27,692 nt of DNA, from positions 134,986 through 162,677 of the forward strand of contig PS015198.1 of NCBI GenBank assembly GCA_048213135.1. Direction: 5' to 3'. Source of the stretch: Reclinomonas americana ATCC 50394 (taxonomy: Eukaryota; Jakobida; Jakobea; Jakobida). The translations under genes and the position numbers were made by a program. Below are positions 9,001 to 19,969 of this stretch, piece by piece. Positions within the stretch are counted from its first letter, which is position 1. Each line of letters begins with the position of its first letter. The notes below the pieces were generated by a model that searched no databases, was not told the DNA's origin, and saw nothing but the letters and a program-made list of their open reading frames with translations.

Positions 9001-11044
9001 CGGTTGTGCGGCGATGCGGCTGTGGTTTGTCAAAGGCATTGATTTTCTGTGCAGGCGGCCGACGTGTCGCCAAAGGTGACGATTCGCATGGGTCGCAACA
9101 CCTCGTTCCTGACGTCGGCCGACTCCCTGCGTGAGTTGATGCTCTTTATCCCCTCTTCTCTTGCCTCCGTCTCACGACATTCTGCTGGCAGGGTCCATTG
9201 CCGCGTCGCCTCCGGAGCACCAGCCGCGCGAGACGCCGGATGACTCCATCGAACTGCGTGTGGTACGTTTGTGTGTGCAAGGCATGTCTGTCCCGTTTCT
9301 CACTCATTGCCCTGCAGACCGTCGAGGGCAGTCGCAACGCACTCGGTTTCATTTGTGTCACTGGCTCGACTACACTGGCCGATGCGCGCAAGTTCATTCG
9401 CTCCGACGTGGAGCGGGCGCCGGAGAAGTACACGTTGCGTTTTTCCCGACCTTACCGGTTGCCAAGTTCCTGTTTGCTGACTCTTTCGTCATCATCGCCA
9501 CAGATTCCTGAAGGATGGAGCCCCAGTGGGACGGCGACAGGAGAGCACAGAGCTGGCGGTCCTGTTCTTGCCGATGCTGACCCTGCGTGCGGAAGTTCCC
9601 GCCGAGCGGCCGAAGCTCACGCTCGGTGCGCTGGATGCGTCGTGGATCATCGATATGCAGGTGTGGAGAGGAAAGAGAGGAGAGGGAAGGGGGGGGGGAA
9701 AGGAAGAGAAAGAGGGGAAAGGGAGGAGAGAGGGGAAAGGGAGGAGAGAAGAGAGTGAGGTAGATGATGGAAGGAAGAGCGGGCAGAGACGGAAACAGAG
9801 GCAGACGTAGAGCGAGGAAGTCCACGCACATAGAGAAGACGGGAAGATGGAGATTGTTGACGCTTGCTTTCTTCCCTCTTGTCTCTCTCTCCCTCTCTCT
9901 TCCCCTTTCCCCCTTCCCCCTTCCCCCTGCCTCCCAGACCGAAGTCACCATGGTTCGCCGCCTCGGTGCCGGCGCTTTTGGTGAAGTATTTGAGGCCTCG
10001 TACCAGTCCATGCGCGTCGCCGTCAAGCAGCTGCACCAGTTGACGGATGCCCAGTTGCAGAGTTTTGAGGGCGAGCTCACGCTGATGAGGTCTTGTGTGT
10101 CTGTTTTTTTCTGCTCGTCATCGCTGTGCTCACTCGCACTTGTCCAGCAAACTGCATCACGAAAACATTATTCGCTTGTACGGTGTCACTCGCAACCCGC
10201 CATCGATTGTGATGGAGTTCATGGAGACGACGTTGGACGGCTACTTGAAGAAGCACGCGAGAGAGTTGACTCGCCGCATGCTGCTCGACATGGCCAAGCA
10301 GGTGTGTCGAGTGCTCTCCTGATTGCCTCACTATTCATGGCTCATCGGGGGTTGTGTCTCGACCAGGTCGCCCGCGGCATGTTGTATCTGCATTCGGAGC
10401 CGCGTCACGTGGTGCACCGTGATCTGAAGTCGCAGAATGTGCTGCTGAATTTGTACGGCAGCACCGTCGTGTGCAAGGTCAGCGACTTTGGCATCAGTCG
10501 CATGATGGAGGCGGCGTCGGAGAAGACATTCCAGGCCACACGTGGCACCCCTGCCTGGATGGTACTCATGGTTCTCTCTCTTCAGCAACACGCTCTGACA
10601 CACAAGCACGCAGGCACCGGAAGTCCTGCGCGGTGAAAAGTACGACACTCCAGTCGACGTGTACTCGTTCGGCGTCATGCTGTGGGAGATCTTGAATGCG
10701 ATGAGCAAGGGCACGTACGAGATGCCGTACAGCGATCGCAATCTCGAGTTCATGGCGCTGTGCTTCAACATTGTCAGGTGACCTCCACCGAGAGCTCCAC
10801 TCGTTGTCGATGTTCCGCTCATTTGACGTGAATGTGCAGTCGTGAGCTGCGTCCCACCAAGCCGCAAAACGTGCCGGCCGATCTGTGGCAGCTCGCCACC
10901 GACTGCTGGGCCACCGATGTGGAATCACGACCGACGTTCGCCGACATTATTCATCGCATTGAGGTGTTGGAGACGACTGAGGAAGCCCCGGCTTCCGCTG
11001 CCGCTGCCCCTGCTGCTGAGGCTTCGGGATCAGCCGCCCCGTGA
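6084..11044 (+). CDS. TKL-family protein kinase with ConA-like domain and twin beta-grasp-like repeats
   Basis: Seventeen exons: 6084-6456, 7030-7184, 7256-7454, 7877-8040, 8102-8228, 8290-8415, 8472-8612, 8670-8995, 9055-9130, 9192-9262, 9318-9433, 9504-9660, 9938-10089, 10148-10301, 10367-10561, 10614-10777, 10840-11044. They total 2901 bases (966 residues plus stop) and stay in frame throughout. Residues ~50-242 form a concanavalin-A/laminin-G-like sandwich (FEWHHVCLIVNQ, VVQLLVNGSVV). A helical region follows to ~420. Two related repeats lie at ~474-540 and ~580-655, each ending in a form of F(L/I)x(D/N)GAPV. The kinase domain is ~678-950: glycine loop GAGAFGEV, K707, likely helix-C E723, HRDLKSQN with D798, DFG at 819-821, and APE. 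All catalytic residues are present, so it should be active on Ser/Thr. With no signal peptide or membrane segment, it is probably cytosolic. The tail is Ala/Pro-rich. Confidence 0.9.
6487..6950 (+). repeat. Intronic tandem repeat of ~125-143 bases, about three units
   Basis: Inside intron 1 of the kinase gene, related units recur with landmarks near 6571, 6714 and 6839 (TTGCAATTGAACTCAATCAT-like, followed by a C/T-rich tail with TCAGTT and CTCTGTCTCCC). Copies have diverged by substitutions and short indels. Frames stay open across them only because of the pyrimidine bias. Confidence 0.7.
7500..7872 (+). repeat. Long pyrimidine (CT) tract in kinase intron 3
   Basis: Almost pure C/T sequence on the sense strand fills the 422-base intron 7455-7876, ending at the acceptor TACCAG. 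The Ser/Leu/Pro ORFs here are artefacts of composition. Confidence 0.9.
9661..9937 (+). repeat. Intron with GA-rich 5' half and CT-rich 3' half
   Basis: Kinase intron 12 (277 bases) starts with a purine tract (about 9663-9760) and ends with a pyrimidine tract (about 9866-9935). The two are roughly complementary and could fold back to bring the splice sites together. No coding capacity is supported. Confidence 0.75.
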
Positions 11045-11141
11045 GCGCATGTCCTCCCTCGCCGCAGCGTGCACAGTGAACGACAATCAGCCATAATTGT
11101 GTCACTAAATCAACAACAACAACATTATTTCTTTCAAACAA
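11045..11141. other. Tail-to-tail intergenic spacer
   Basis: Only 97 bases separate the stop codons of the plus-strand kinase gene and the minus-strand C2-MUN gene. The spacer contains an (AAC)n-like run near 11108-11122. Both transcripts must end here or overlap. Confidence 0.7.
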
Positions 11142-14100
11142 CTATGACGGAGAGCGGCTCTCCATCGCCCGCAGTTCCGTCTCCTTTTCGCGCAGCACCT
11201 CCCGCGCCGCCAGGTCTGACGACAGCAAGTCACCAGCCGAGGGCGACAGGGATGTGCGGACGCATTCGCGCATGTGCTGCACGTCACAAACTCAATGAGT
11301 ATTCCATGCACTGGGCATGCAGGTGCATCGCAGCGGAGACGACGCAACATTCAACGCCGTGTTCAGCTGCTCAATGTGTCGCACAGTAATCTTCTGCGAC
11401 CTACTCTCCAGCATCTCAATCACTTGACGGAGCAACACGTGCCACATGCCGCCGGTGAACGAGTCGACAATCGCCGGCTGGAGGTGGAAGCGAATGTAGG
11501 CCAGCAGGTTGACAAAGAATTTCTGCAGGCGATCTACGGCGGCGTCCAACTCGGGAGTCTGGTGCGGGGTGGCGGAGAGATGAGGAACCATGATGGGGCA
11601 CAAAGGAGAAGAGGAGTGTCACAAACCAAGATCTGCAGCAATTCGCGATTGCCGCGTGGAGTGGTCAACTGTGTAAAAAAAGAGGCGGGTGAGGAGGCTA
11701 TCACATGGTTATGTCTGTGTGCGTGATTGGCACACGCACCGTGGATGGCGGCGATGCACTGGCGGCCACCGCGGACATGGAGAGTGGAGGAATGAAGACA
11801 GATGTCGGTGGTGGCGACTGGTGTGCCGGCGGCGGCGGCGGGGATGGCGGAAGCGGCGGCGGCTGCACCTCCACCAGAATAATCTCCTCAATGTCCTCGT
11901 ATTCTTCCACCGGCATCTCATCCTCATCGTCGGTAAGCGTGCCTCCACCACCACAGCAGCCGCCACCGCGTTTCTTTTTCTTGGCGGGCGGCGGTTGTGG
12001 AGGCCGCGCTTTCCTCACCCGTCGCACCACGCGTCTCTCCTCCATCACTGGTCCCGGGGTCGGAGCGGCAGAGGGTGGCTGCGGTTGCGGCAGTGGTGTC
12101 GATGGTGGTAGTGGAGAGGACGGGGATGCCAACAGCGCTGCAGTATCCATGGGTGGGCTGCGGGGAGTGGCGAGCGGCCGTGACGGTGGCTGTGCGCGAG
12201 GCACGACCACTGCCGCTATATCGCCAATGAGCTCGAACAAGTGGTCGGCCACCTGCAGCGACGCAAAGACACACAAAGGGAATACAGACGCACGCAGACA
12301 CACACAAACACATAAACACACACACCATGTACAAACACACGCACAACACACACAACACAGACAGACGCACAGATGCACACACAGATGCACACACACAACA
12401 ACAAACACGAAAACACGCAAACAAAAAACACACGCGCACATGCACGCAAACACACACACACACCACCACAACAAAGAAACCGAAACCACGCACATTCACA
12501 CACAACAAATAAGAAAACCCGCAGAAAAACACAGTGAGCGACACAGATAGCTCATTTGATTGCTTTCCCAAGATACGAACCATCTGCGCAATCGTATTAA
12601 AAGCGCTCTCGGCGCGCGTCGACACATTGTCGAGGAATCGCGAAACGAGCGGCGACACCACCGCATCTTTCTTGAAGACAGCGTACTCGCCACACAGTTT
12701 TTGAGTCAAATGAATAACGTGCTCGAAGTTGGCCAACTGCACCAGCATCTGCGATAAGACCAACGAGAGATGTTATGATACGTGCAGGTGGGAGAGAAAA
12801 GGACCAAGAGTGGGCACCTGCTCACGAAGCGCCGGCAGCCCCTCTGGTGGGTCCGGCACTCGCAGTTTGCTTCGCCCGCTGGTTGTGTCTCTCCGCTTGC
12901 GTGGAGGGGCGGTCAGCAGGGCCGACGACGAGGCCGTCCGCTTTCGGAATGAAGCCTGCCGCGAGACGCCAGAAAAGGATTCGTGCATGGTTTCCACAAA
13001 CGTCGCAAATGCCACCATCAGAATCTGCAAATCGATGGTCAAACCGAGAAAGAGATGCACAAACTTCAGAGAATCAAACCTCGGCAAGCTCTCTCGAATG
13101 GCCCAAGTACTCGGGAGAGCGCATGGCCAGCGGATTGTTGTCGTAGAAAGCGTGCAGGCCAACCAGCTTCTCGTATGCCACCGTGAACAGCTGCACAACG
13201 GACCAACTGGGTGTGGACTCACTGCTGGACATTTCCCACTGTGTGCGAGCGCGCGCAAGTGAGAAGGAGGTGATGGAAGAGGAGGAGAGCGGAACGCAAA
13301 CAAACCGCATCCTCAATCACAAAATCGCGCGCCGAGTCCACCAACTCGTCTCGCTGATGCACAATCCACATGGAAATGTGTGGCTCGAACCAGTGTGCTG
13401 GAAACTCGGACTCGTTGCTGCGTTGTCAGATCAGTGCCCGCAACAGCCACGAAAGGGACTCTTAGTCTCGACGCAACATGATGATCTTCACGTCGTGGTG
13501 TTGAAGGAACGAGTATGCCGACGACAGCAGGGCGTCGAGGCGATCGACACCGACCAGTGGTCTGTGATTCGCAATGACCAGCAGTGCCGTCTGCAGCCGG
13601 TGGACCACAATGTGCACGACGACCTCCTCCAGGTTGAGGTATCTGTGCGACACCGTCGTCAGGGTCACACTTCATGAGAGGATGGGGAGGGGACGAGCGC
13701 AACTCGGCAAACAGTGTCGATGACGAGGAGAGAACGTCCTCCAGCAACAGTGGCATGTCGTCGATCGTGTCGAGCACAAACTTCGGCATCTCGGCGGCCT
13801 CGGCAGGCATTCTTCGGCGTGCCTCCACTTTGCCTTCGAGGGCCACGCGTACCAGGGAGGTGAGGGCTTCCTTTTGGGAGGAGGCCAGGACTTGGCCGTC
13901 GGAGGAGAGAAGGCGGGTGTAGAAGTCCTGCGAGAAGGGGGAAGGGGGAAGGGGAAGGGGAAGGGGAAGGGTGGGGAAGGGGGCAGAAGAGGGAAGGGGA
14001 AGAATGGGGAAGGGGGAATGGGGAAGGGTGGGGAGAGTAGAAGGGGAATGGGAAAGGGGAAGCGAGGATGGGCGACGAGGGAAATGAAAGAACGGAGGAG

Positions 14101-14338
14101 ACAGGAGGAAGGAATGAAGGGAGAAAAAGTGTGTGTGTGAGAGAGAGAGAGAGAGAAACAGAGCAAGTGAAAGGAAAGGGCAGAAGGGATTGAAAGGTAA
14201 ACAAACAAAGGAAATGAGCGGAGGGGAGAGAGAAATAAACAGTGGAATAGAAGGGGCCACAGGAGACAGAGGACGCGGAAGGTAAAGGGAAAGAAAGGGA
14301 CATGGGTGACAACAACAAGAAACTGCTGAGCAATCTGT

Positions 14339-14377
<39 letters not shown>

Positions 14378-17300
14378 CGAGAGAGCGAGAGAGCGACTGA
14401 AGTGCAAGGGCGGAAGGGTGAAAAAGAAAACAAACGAAGGAGAAAGGAAGGAGGCAGCAGAAAGGAAGGGGCCAAAAGAAATGGACAAGGGAAGAAAGGC
14501 AAAGGGGAAGATGCAGGAGTGACAAAAGACACATAATCAATCGCCGAGCAAACAGTGGCAGAGGGAGAGAGAAACAAGAAGAACGACTCCGTGAATACTG
14601 CTTTCCACACACACGCACCTGCACCGCTGGCGACTCGTAAAACATGCAAAACAACTTGATGCACTCGACCAGACCGGCCCGCCGAGCCGGTATGTGTTCC
14701 AAATACTTGCGTACCGCGTCCTCCATGCGACGGTACGTGGTGAGGGCGACGCGACGCACCGTGTCCAAATCGGCGGCCATCACAAATAGATCGGCACGCT
14801 GGGCGGCCAAGATGCGAGCAAGGGCCGTGAGACGTGCCTGGAAGAATTGCACGACTTGCAGGTCGTTGGACCCGAGTCGCGGCAGCACGGCCTCCAGCAG
14901 CCTGCAAAGCATCGTGAGTCAACAAAGGCTAAAGAGAGCAATAAAGAGCATCGGTACGCAACACGACGTTTGTTTGCAGTGGCGTGAGACCGAGACGAGC
15001 ACCGAGAATCTCTGCCAGCCACACGGAATCGAGGCGGTCGCGCAAGACACGAGCAGCGATGCTGTAGCGGGAGCGTCAGTGCATGAAGCAAATACATGGT
15101 CCGTTGACACACGAGCCACACCTCAGCATCTCGGCACACTCCGCAGCCTCGTACATGTGCTTTGGCCGGGCGTCGAGTAGTGGTGGCTCGAGCACACACA
15201 GAACGCGAAGCTGGCCCGTAACGTGTGATGCCTCGCTGCGCTTTTCCAGATCGACCCACCCGCGCATGACCTGGCGGGAGAGGTCGACCATGTTGAGTTG
15301 GATGCGACCGAGAAAGCGGTGTGTGGTCACGTCCTCCGAGCCGGTTTCGGTGAAGAGGGAGATGGTGGCCACGGATGTGCGGCTGATTTTGGGGTCCCTG
15401 GAGAGGGGGGAAGAGAGGGGAAGAGAGGGGAAGGGGGACGGAGAGTGAGGAAGGGGGAGGGAGGGGAAGGAGGGAAGAGGGAATGAGAGGAGAACAAAGT
15501 AAGATAAAGCGGATGGTAGAGGGATTGAAAAGAGAGAGAGAAAGAGAGAGTGTGCAGCGTAGGAAAGTATCAGAGAAGAGAGAGAGAGAGGAAGGATACA
15601 AAGGGAGAAATGCCGGGGAAGGAGAGAAAGGAGATTCGCAAGGCAAACAACAGATATAAACAGGATGACAACAACAAGCAGAGTGCGAGTGTTACGGAAG
15701 CGATATATTCTGGCGAGAGCGAGGATATACGAGAAAGAAAAAAAAGGCAACTTGAGATAAACGGAGGATTGGTACGTAGGAGACAGAAAGAGGGAGAGAG
15801 AAAGAATCCAGCGGTGGGACTATTATGTTACGCAACTGAATGGACACGCTGTAATTAAAGGCAATGTCGGAGCCACCCTCGCACACGTCCGACTGCTCGA
15901 TGCGATCATTAAATTCCACGAGCACGTACGCACGGTTGCGACCTGAGACATCACATGCGTGAGCAGGTGTGTCCATGCACACATTTCAGCAACAACATGC
16001 GCACCTCCTTTTCCTTTCTTCAACAAGCCGCGTGCGGCGAGCACACGCACGTGAAGCGTGGTGAATGAAGGAAGCTGTGTTGCAAACGAGAATGAGCAAC
16101 TGACGATCCACTGCACTCCAGCACACAAGATCCGCACCGATTTCACATAGGCCTCTTGCGCCAGCTCAGCACGTGTGCTCCACATAATCCACGCGCTCTC
16201 CCGTCCAGCGAATTGTGGCTGCAGCAGATGCAGAGCGTGAGGTCGTGAAGAATAGCCAAGGAGAATACCACGAGCACACACACCGAGAAATCGCTGCCAC
16301 TGTAATTAAAGAATGCTTCGCGGTATTCGCGTCGCTTTTGCACCTCGGCCAGTAGCAGCTGTGCGAGACGAGTCAGCAGACGTATTATAGCAACAATCAG
16401 ATGTCAGAAAGACGCACATGTGGATGCGAGTAAACGGTCTCCTCGGTGATAATCGGCTGCAACTCCTTGGGACTCAGGTGGAAAGCTGGCGACGGAGGAT
16501 GAGTGAGACAGGGTTGCGTCATAAGCAAGCGTCACAACCTCCCAACCTCGCATAATGTGAAGTGTGCCGAGGGCGGCATAGTCAATGGTGAGGAGACTGG
16601 CGAGAAATGAGTTGACGAGCTCGTCCTTTTGTTGGGAGATTTTTTGCTGCGCAATGAGAGCAAAAGTGAGGCGACAGGTGGAGCGACATGCCGGGGAGCT
16701 GATGCGCGATCGTACCCTGGCCGTGTCGCTCTTGTACATGCGCGGCAGGTGCTGCACGTTGAATTCGTTCCATAGGTCTCGAGCGGATTCTTCGAATTCG
16801 TCCACCGAGACTGGGGAGAGGGGGAGTTAGAGAAGGGAGGAGGCGAAGGGAAACGGAGGGGAAAGGAAAAAGTAGTACGCAACTTGACATTACGACGGCA
16901 CTCGGCTCGCGCAGCTTATTGTTGATCATGTCACGCAGCATGTACCCAAACTCCACCAGCAGCGGATGCTCAAACTCCGAGTTGGAGAAGAACACCTCCA
17001 GACGCAGCAGCACCACCGACGCGAGTTCCCAGTCGGTCTCCACATCCAGCTTTTGTCGTGAGAAGAGTAGGGCCTTGTCGAAGGCGGCAAACAGACCACT
17101 GGGTGGCGCATGGTGAGTGAGAGGGAGAGGGAAGGCGGAAGGGTGGAGTGGAGGGAAGAGCCACGGAACTCGCAGATTTGGTGGCGGATGTTTACGAATT
17201 CGCCACAGCAGGCGGCGGCTACTGCGCAGCTGCACAGGCAGCGAATGGTCTTGTCCTGTGGGCAAGAGGAGCAGGGGTGGGTAATGGGGAGACGACGGAG

Positions 17301-17419
17301 AGAGAGGAGGCAGAAGAGAGGAGGGAAGGAGTTGAGGAGCAGGCATGAAAACAGAGAAGGCAAGGCGAGGAGTTGACGGTGAAGGTCCGACAGGTGGGGG
17401 AAGAAGTAAAGAGACTGAG

Positions 17420-17483
<64 letters not shown>

Positions 17484-18086
17484 NNNNNNNNNNNNNNNNN
17501 NNNAGAGAGAGAGAGAGAAGGGAAGGCGATGGCCAAGTAAAGAGAGTGGAGACGATGAGGAAGGAAAAGAGGAGCAAGGCGGAGGAAGAGGGGGTGACAG
17601 AGAAGTGGAGGTAGAGGAGGAAAATGAAGAGGAGCAGAAGGAGACGGAGAGATAGATGCGGAAGGAAAAGAAGGGCCAGGCAAGGGACTGAGGAAGGAGG
17701 TCACTGAGACGAAGGTGGAGCAACATTCAAGAGAGACCATGGTCTGCAGGGAAAAGGCTGAGAGAGGAAGGTTCGACGAGAGAACATGCAGAGACGCCCG
17801 AGAGACACTGCTCAACAGGAGAACAAGGAGAGAGGACAAGAAAGACAAGGAAAGATAAGAGAAGCAGGAGGAGGAGGAGGAGGAGGAGGAGGAAGAGGAA
17901 GAGAGGGCAGGGGCACATACACTTCTCAAACAAGAGAATACGCAACAAGAGTGACCGAGTCGCACACCGTCAATGGATCATCCTCCTGCATATCAACGAC
18001 TGATGAGATATCGAATCATACGTGGACGAAACAATGTGACTGTGACACAAACAACACAGTGTAACACGCAGCACAACAACATGCGC

Positions 18087-18122
<36 letters not shown>

Positions 18123-18836
18123 GATAGAGAGGAAAGCGCACACAGTCAAAGACTCAAGGAGCGACTAAAAAGCGCGCATCGTATCTCTCACACGCGTGTG
18201 ATTGTGTGAGACACAGTGTGCGTGTGAGTGAGTGTGAGAGAAGAGTGACTGCGAGAAGGTGCGACTGTACGCTGTCTGGTTTTTCACTTGTGCACACACT
18301 CACTCACTCACTCACTCACTCACTCACTCACTCACTCACACAATCACTCACTCACTCATTCACTCACTCACTCACTCACACAATCACTCACTCACTCATT
18401 CACTCACTCACTAACTCACTCACTCACTCACTCACTCACTCACTCACTCTCTCTCCCTCTCTCCCTCTTCTCTCTCTCACACACTCACACACTCTCCTTT
18501 GCCCTCTCCCTCCCTCCCTCCCTCACTCACCACTGACACCATTGACTTTCCACTTCTCGCACCACCACCACCACCCCTCTCCCGCCTTTGCTGCTCATCC
18601 TCTTGTTGCTGCTGCTGCGACTGCTGCGACTGCTGCTGCTGTTGCACCTGCTCTTGCAACACAGACGAGGCCACAGTGGCCGTCACTGTGCTCACAGTGG
18701 AGACCACAGACAGTCGATGTGGACGCGAAGAAGGTTGTTGTTGATGTTGTTGCTCTTCCTCATCTGCGTCTTCTTCTTCTTCTTCATTGTAACTGTGAGA
18801 GGAGAGCGTGGAGGCGTCGACAATGGCGTCGCCCAT
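11142..18836 (-). CDS. C2-MUN domain protein, Munc13/UNC13-like
   Basis: Twenty-four exons: 18836-18531, 17985-17947, 17255-17170, 17098-16884, 16810-16716, 16646-16547, 16485-16418, 16358-16284, 16218-16138, 16074-16005, 15942-15837, 15397-15122, 15061-14963, 14901-14619, 13927-13713, 13642-13478, 13417-13306, 13238-13080, 13024-12818, 12748-12545 (or -12533), 12252-11740, 11668-11627, 11558-11349, 11276-11142. They total ~1286 residues in one frame. The N-terminus is Glu/Gln-rich. A C2 domain spans ~356-506 (LHVRVLAARGL, RAYVLVEFND). MHD1 features sit near 765-850 (FEPHISMWIV, then SSES...SVVQLFT). MHD2 is at ~1173-1242 (ELDAAVDRLQKFF...MWHVLLRQVIEMLE). By family knowledge, MUN proteins open syntaxin and prime vesicles for SNARE fusion. 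The 171-codon exon 12252-11740 inserts a Pro/Lys/acidic stretch before MHD2. No C-terminal C2 follows. An alternative start is the ATG at 18893. Confidence 0.75.
12262..12512. repeat. CA-rich (TG-rich sense) tract in C2-MUN intron 20
   Basis: Irregular CACA/CAAACA repeats on the plus strand fill most of the intron between 12545 and 12252. The Val/Cys-rich minus-strand ORFs here come from composition. Confidence 0.85.
13928..14618. repeat. GA-rich 691-base intron with duplicated segments
   Basis: C2-MUN intron 14 (sense strand minus, hence CT-rich in the transcript). It contains GGGGAA runs (13936-14060), GA runs at about 14138-14155 and 14341-14395, and two diverged copies of a block around 14160-14355 and 14400-14570 that share GCAGAAGG/GCGGAAGG, AACAAACAAAGG-like and GAGCAA..GTGGCAGAG landmarks. 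No exon is supported inside. Confidence 0.7.
15398..15836. repeat. Purine-rich 439-base intron
   Basis: C2-MUN intron 11 has donor GTTGCGT at 15836. It has GGGGAAGAGA repeats at 15400-15480 and GA runs at 15530-15590 on the plus strand. No coding sequence was recognised. Confidence 0.7.
17256..17946. repeat. GA microsatellite, GGA repeats and 20-N gap in a 691-base intron
   Basis: C2-MUN intron 2 (donor GTTGCGT at 17946). It contains a long (GA)n run at about 17418-17518, interrupted by 20 Ns at 17484-17503, and a (GGA)n run near 17867-17900. Because the gap lies inside the repeat, the true repeat length is unknown. Confidence 0.85.
18082..18120. repeat. (CA)n microsatellite
   Basis: An almost perfect CACA run on the plus strand, inside intron 1 of the C2-MUN gene. 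Confidence 0.9.
18294..18449. repeat. (CACT)n tetranucleotide array; (GTGA)n on the sense strand
   Basis: About 38 near-perfect CACT units, with occasional ACAATCACT and CATT variants, in intron 1 of the C2-MUN gene (18530-17986). Read on the minus (sense) strand it is GTGAGTGAGTGA, so the donor-like hexamer GTGAGT recurs every four bases. Confidence 0.92.
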
Positions 18837-18989
18837 GAGTGTGATTGTGGAGAATGAGTCACACAAGACCGTTCTTCTTGTTCGGTCCGGCATGTACACT
18901 CGCCCAACAAGAGTGTATCCAATCACCGCGCAATTATTGTGTGAAGGGCCGTGGGGTGCGATACGGAAAAAGGCACCCCATTGTTCATT

Positions 18990-19969
18990 TCAAATCTTCA
19001 CACCCGATGTGCAATCGCCACTCGTGGCACACGCGGTCATCGTCGACGTCGCCACCACGCCACTCTTCGGCACACACTGCTTCGTCGACGCCGCGAATGT
19101 CCACGAGCCGCAGGCGGTCAGCTGTGAGCACCAAAGCGAGCATGCTTGTGGACCGGTCGTCGTCTTGATGGCCCACGTGAGATCGCCGCCGGGCCGATCT
19201 GCATGCAATGTCAGTCACAGATCTCTCCCTCATCTCTTTTCTCTGCGAGGACTCACCCGTGCTGGTCTGGAACCCGCTGCTGTCGTACGCCGCCACACTC
19301 GTCTTGCGGCCCGACACCAAGCAGAAATGCGAGCCACACACATTGCTCGTCTCTGCATTGGCTGCTGTCGCCGGTACGGTGCTCTGCATACAACACACGA
19401 GGACGGTGAGCTCGGCATTCTCTCACAAGCCCCTTCTTCGATCTCCGATCGCGCACCTTCAGCGTGCACAGACTCGCGCCTGACGAGTTTGACGCCGCAG
19501 CAGCATCCAGAAAAGTCCACGATCGACACTGTGTAGAACGGTCGCACAGTTCACAGCATCCAACTTCGCTGGTAACAGAAGGCATCACAGAGAGGATCGT
19601 GCCGCCAGGTCGATCCACGGCCTCGAACAGGCACACTTCCAACGCCGCTGCTCAATACGACTGCGAGTGAGATGGTCGATGATGGGACACACCCAGCTGA
19701 CAACCAACGCAACGAGCGATAACTCCATTCTGCACCGTTGAACAACCACTATTCGACGCTGCAAAACACATCCAAGCATCGTCAGCACCACTCACACATT
19801 CCCGTGTCTCACAGTGCACACCGAGCATAATATATACCACGAACAGAGTGAAAAGAAAGAGAGCGAGGAGAGAATCAACAAGGACAAGCACACGTCTGTG
19901 GAGAGAAAGGACGATCCGCTTAGCCGAAAACGGGCAAGAACGACATTGAAAGTGGCGTCGAAACACCTC
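18990..19969 (-). CDS. Membrane-anchored protein with two PAN/apple-like modules (5' end unresolved)
   Basis: Exons are 19969?-19714, 19647-19457, 19383-19257 and 19198-18990 (stop TGA at 18992-18990). Introns are 66, 73 and 58 bases with donors GTTGCGT, GTGCGC and GTGAGT. The first exon encodes a long hydrophobic segment (LVDSLLALFLFTLFVVYIML), likely a signal anchor, then a Cys-rich stretch. The next exons give a PAN/apple-like module (AVDRPGG, CCELC, CRSWTF) and a second (DRPGGDLTW, CSLWC, CGSWTF) ending at the stop. Such modules bind proteins or glycans outside the cell. The start is uncertain: an in-frame stop lies just upstream of 19969, and the first in-frame ATG (19828) lies within the hydrophobic segment. 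An upstream exon joining at 19969 is therefore likely. The gene ends about 100-150 bases before the C2-MUN start on the same strand. Confidence 0.6.

Noticed and set aside
11705-12550. 281-residue plus-strand Gly/Thr-rich ORF
   Set aside because: It is antisense to the 513-base exon and the CA-rich intron of the C2-MUN gene; its C-terminus is pure CA-repeat translation.
18294-18449. CRISPR-like array
   Set aside because: The unit is four bases without spacers; it is a simple microsatellite in a eukaryotic intron.
18206-18838. His/Ser/Leu/Thr repeat proteins on the plus strand
   Set aside because: Translation of the CACT microsatellite and antisense of the Gln-rich first exon of the C2-MUN gene.
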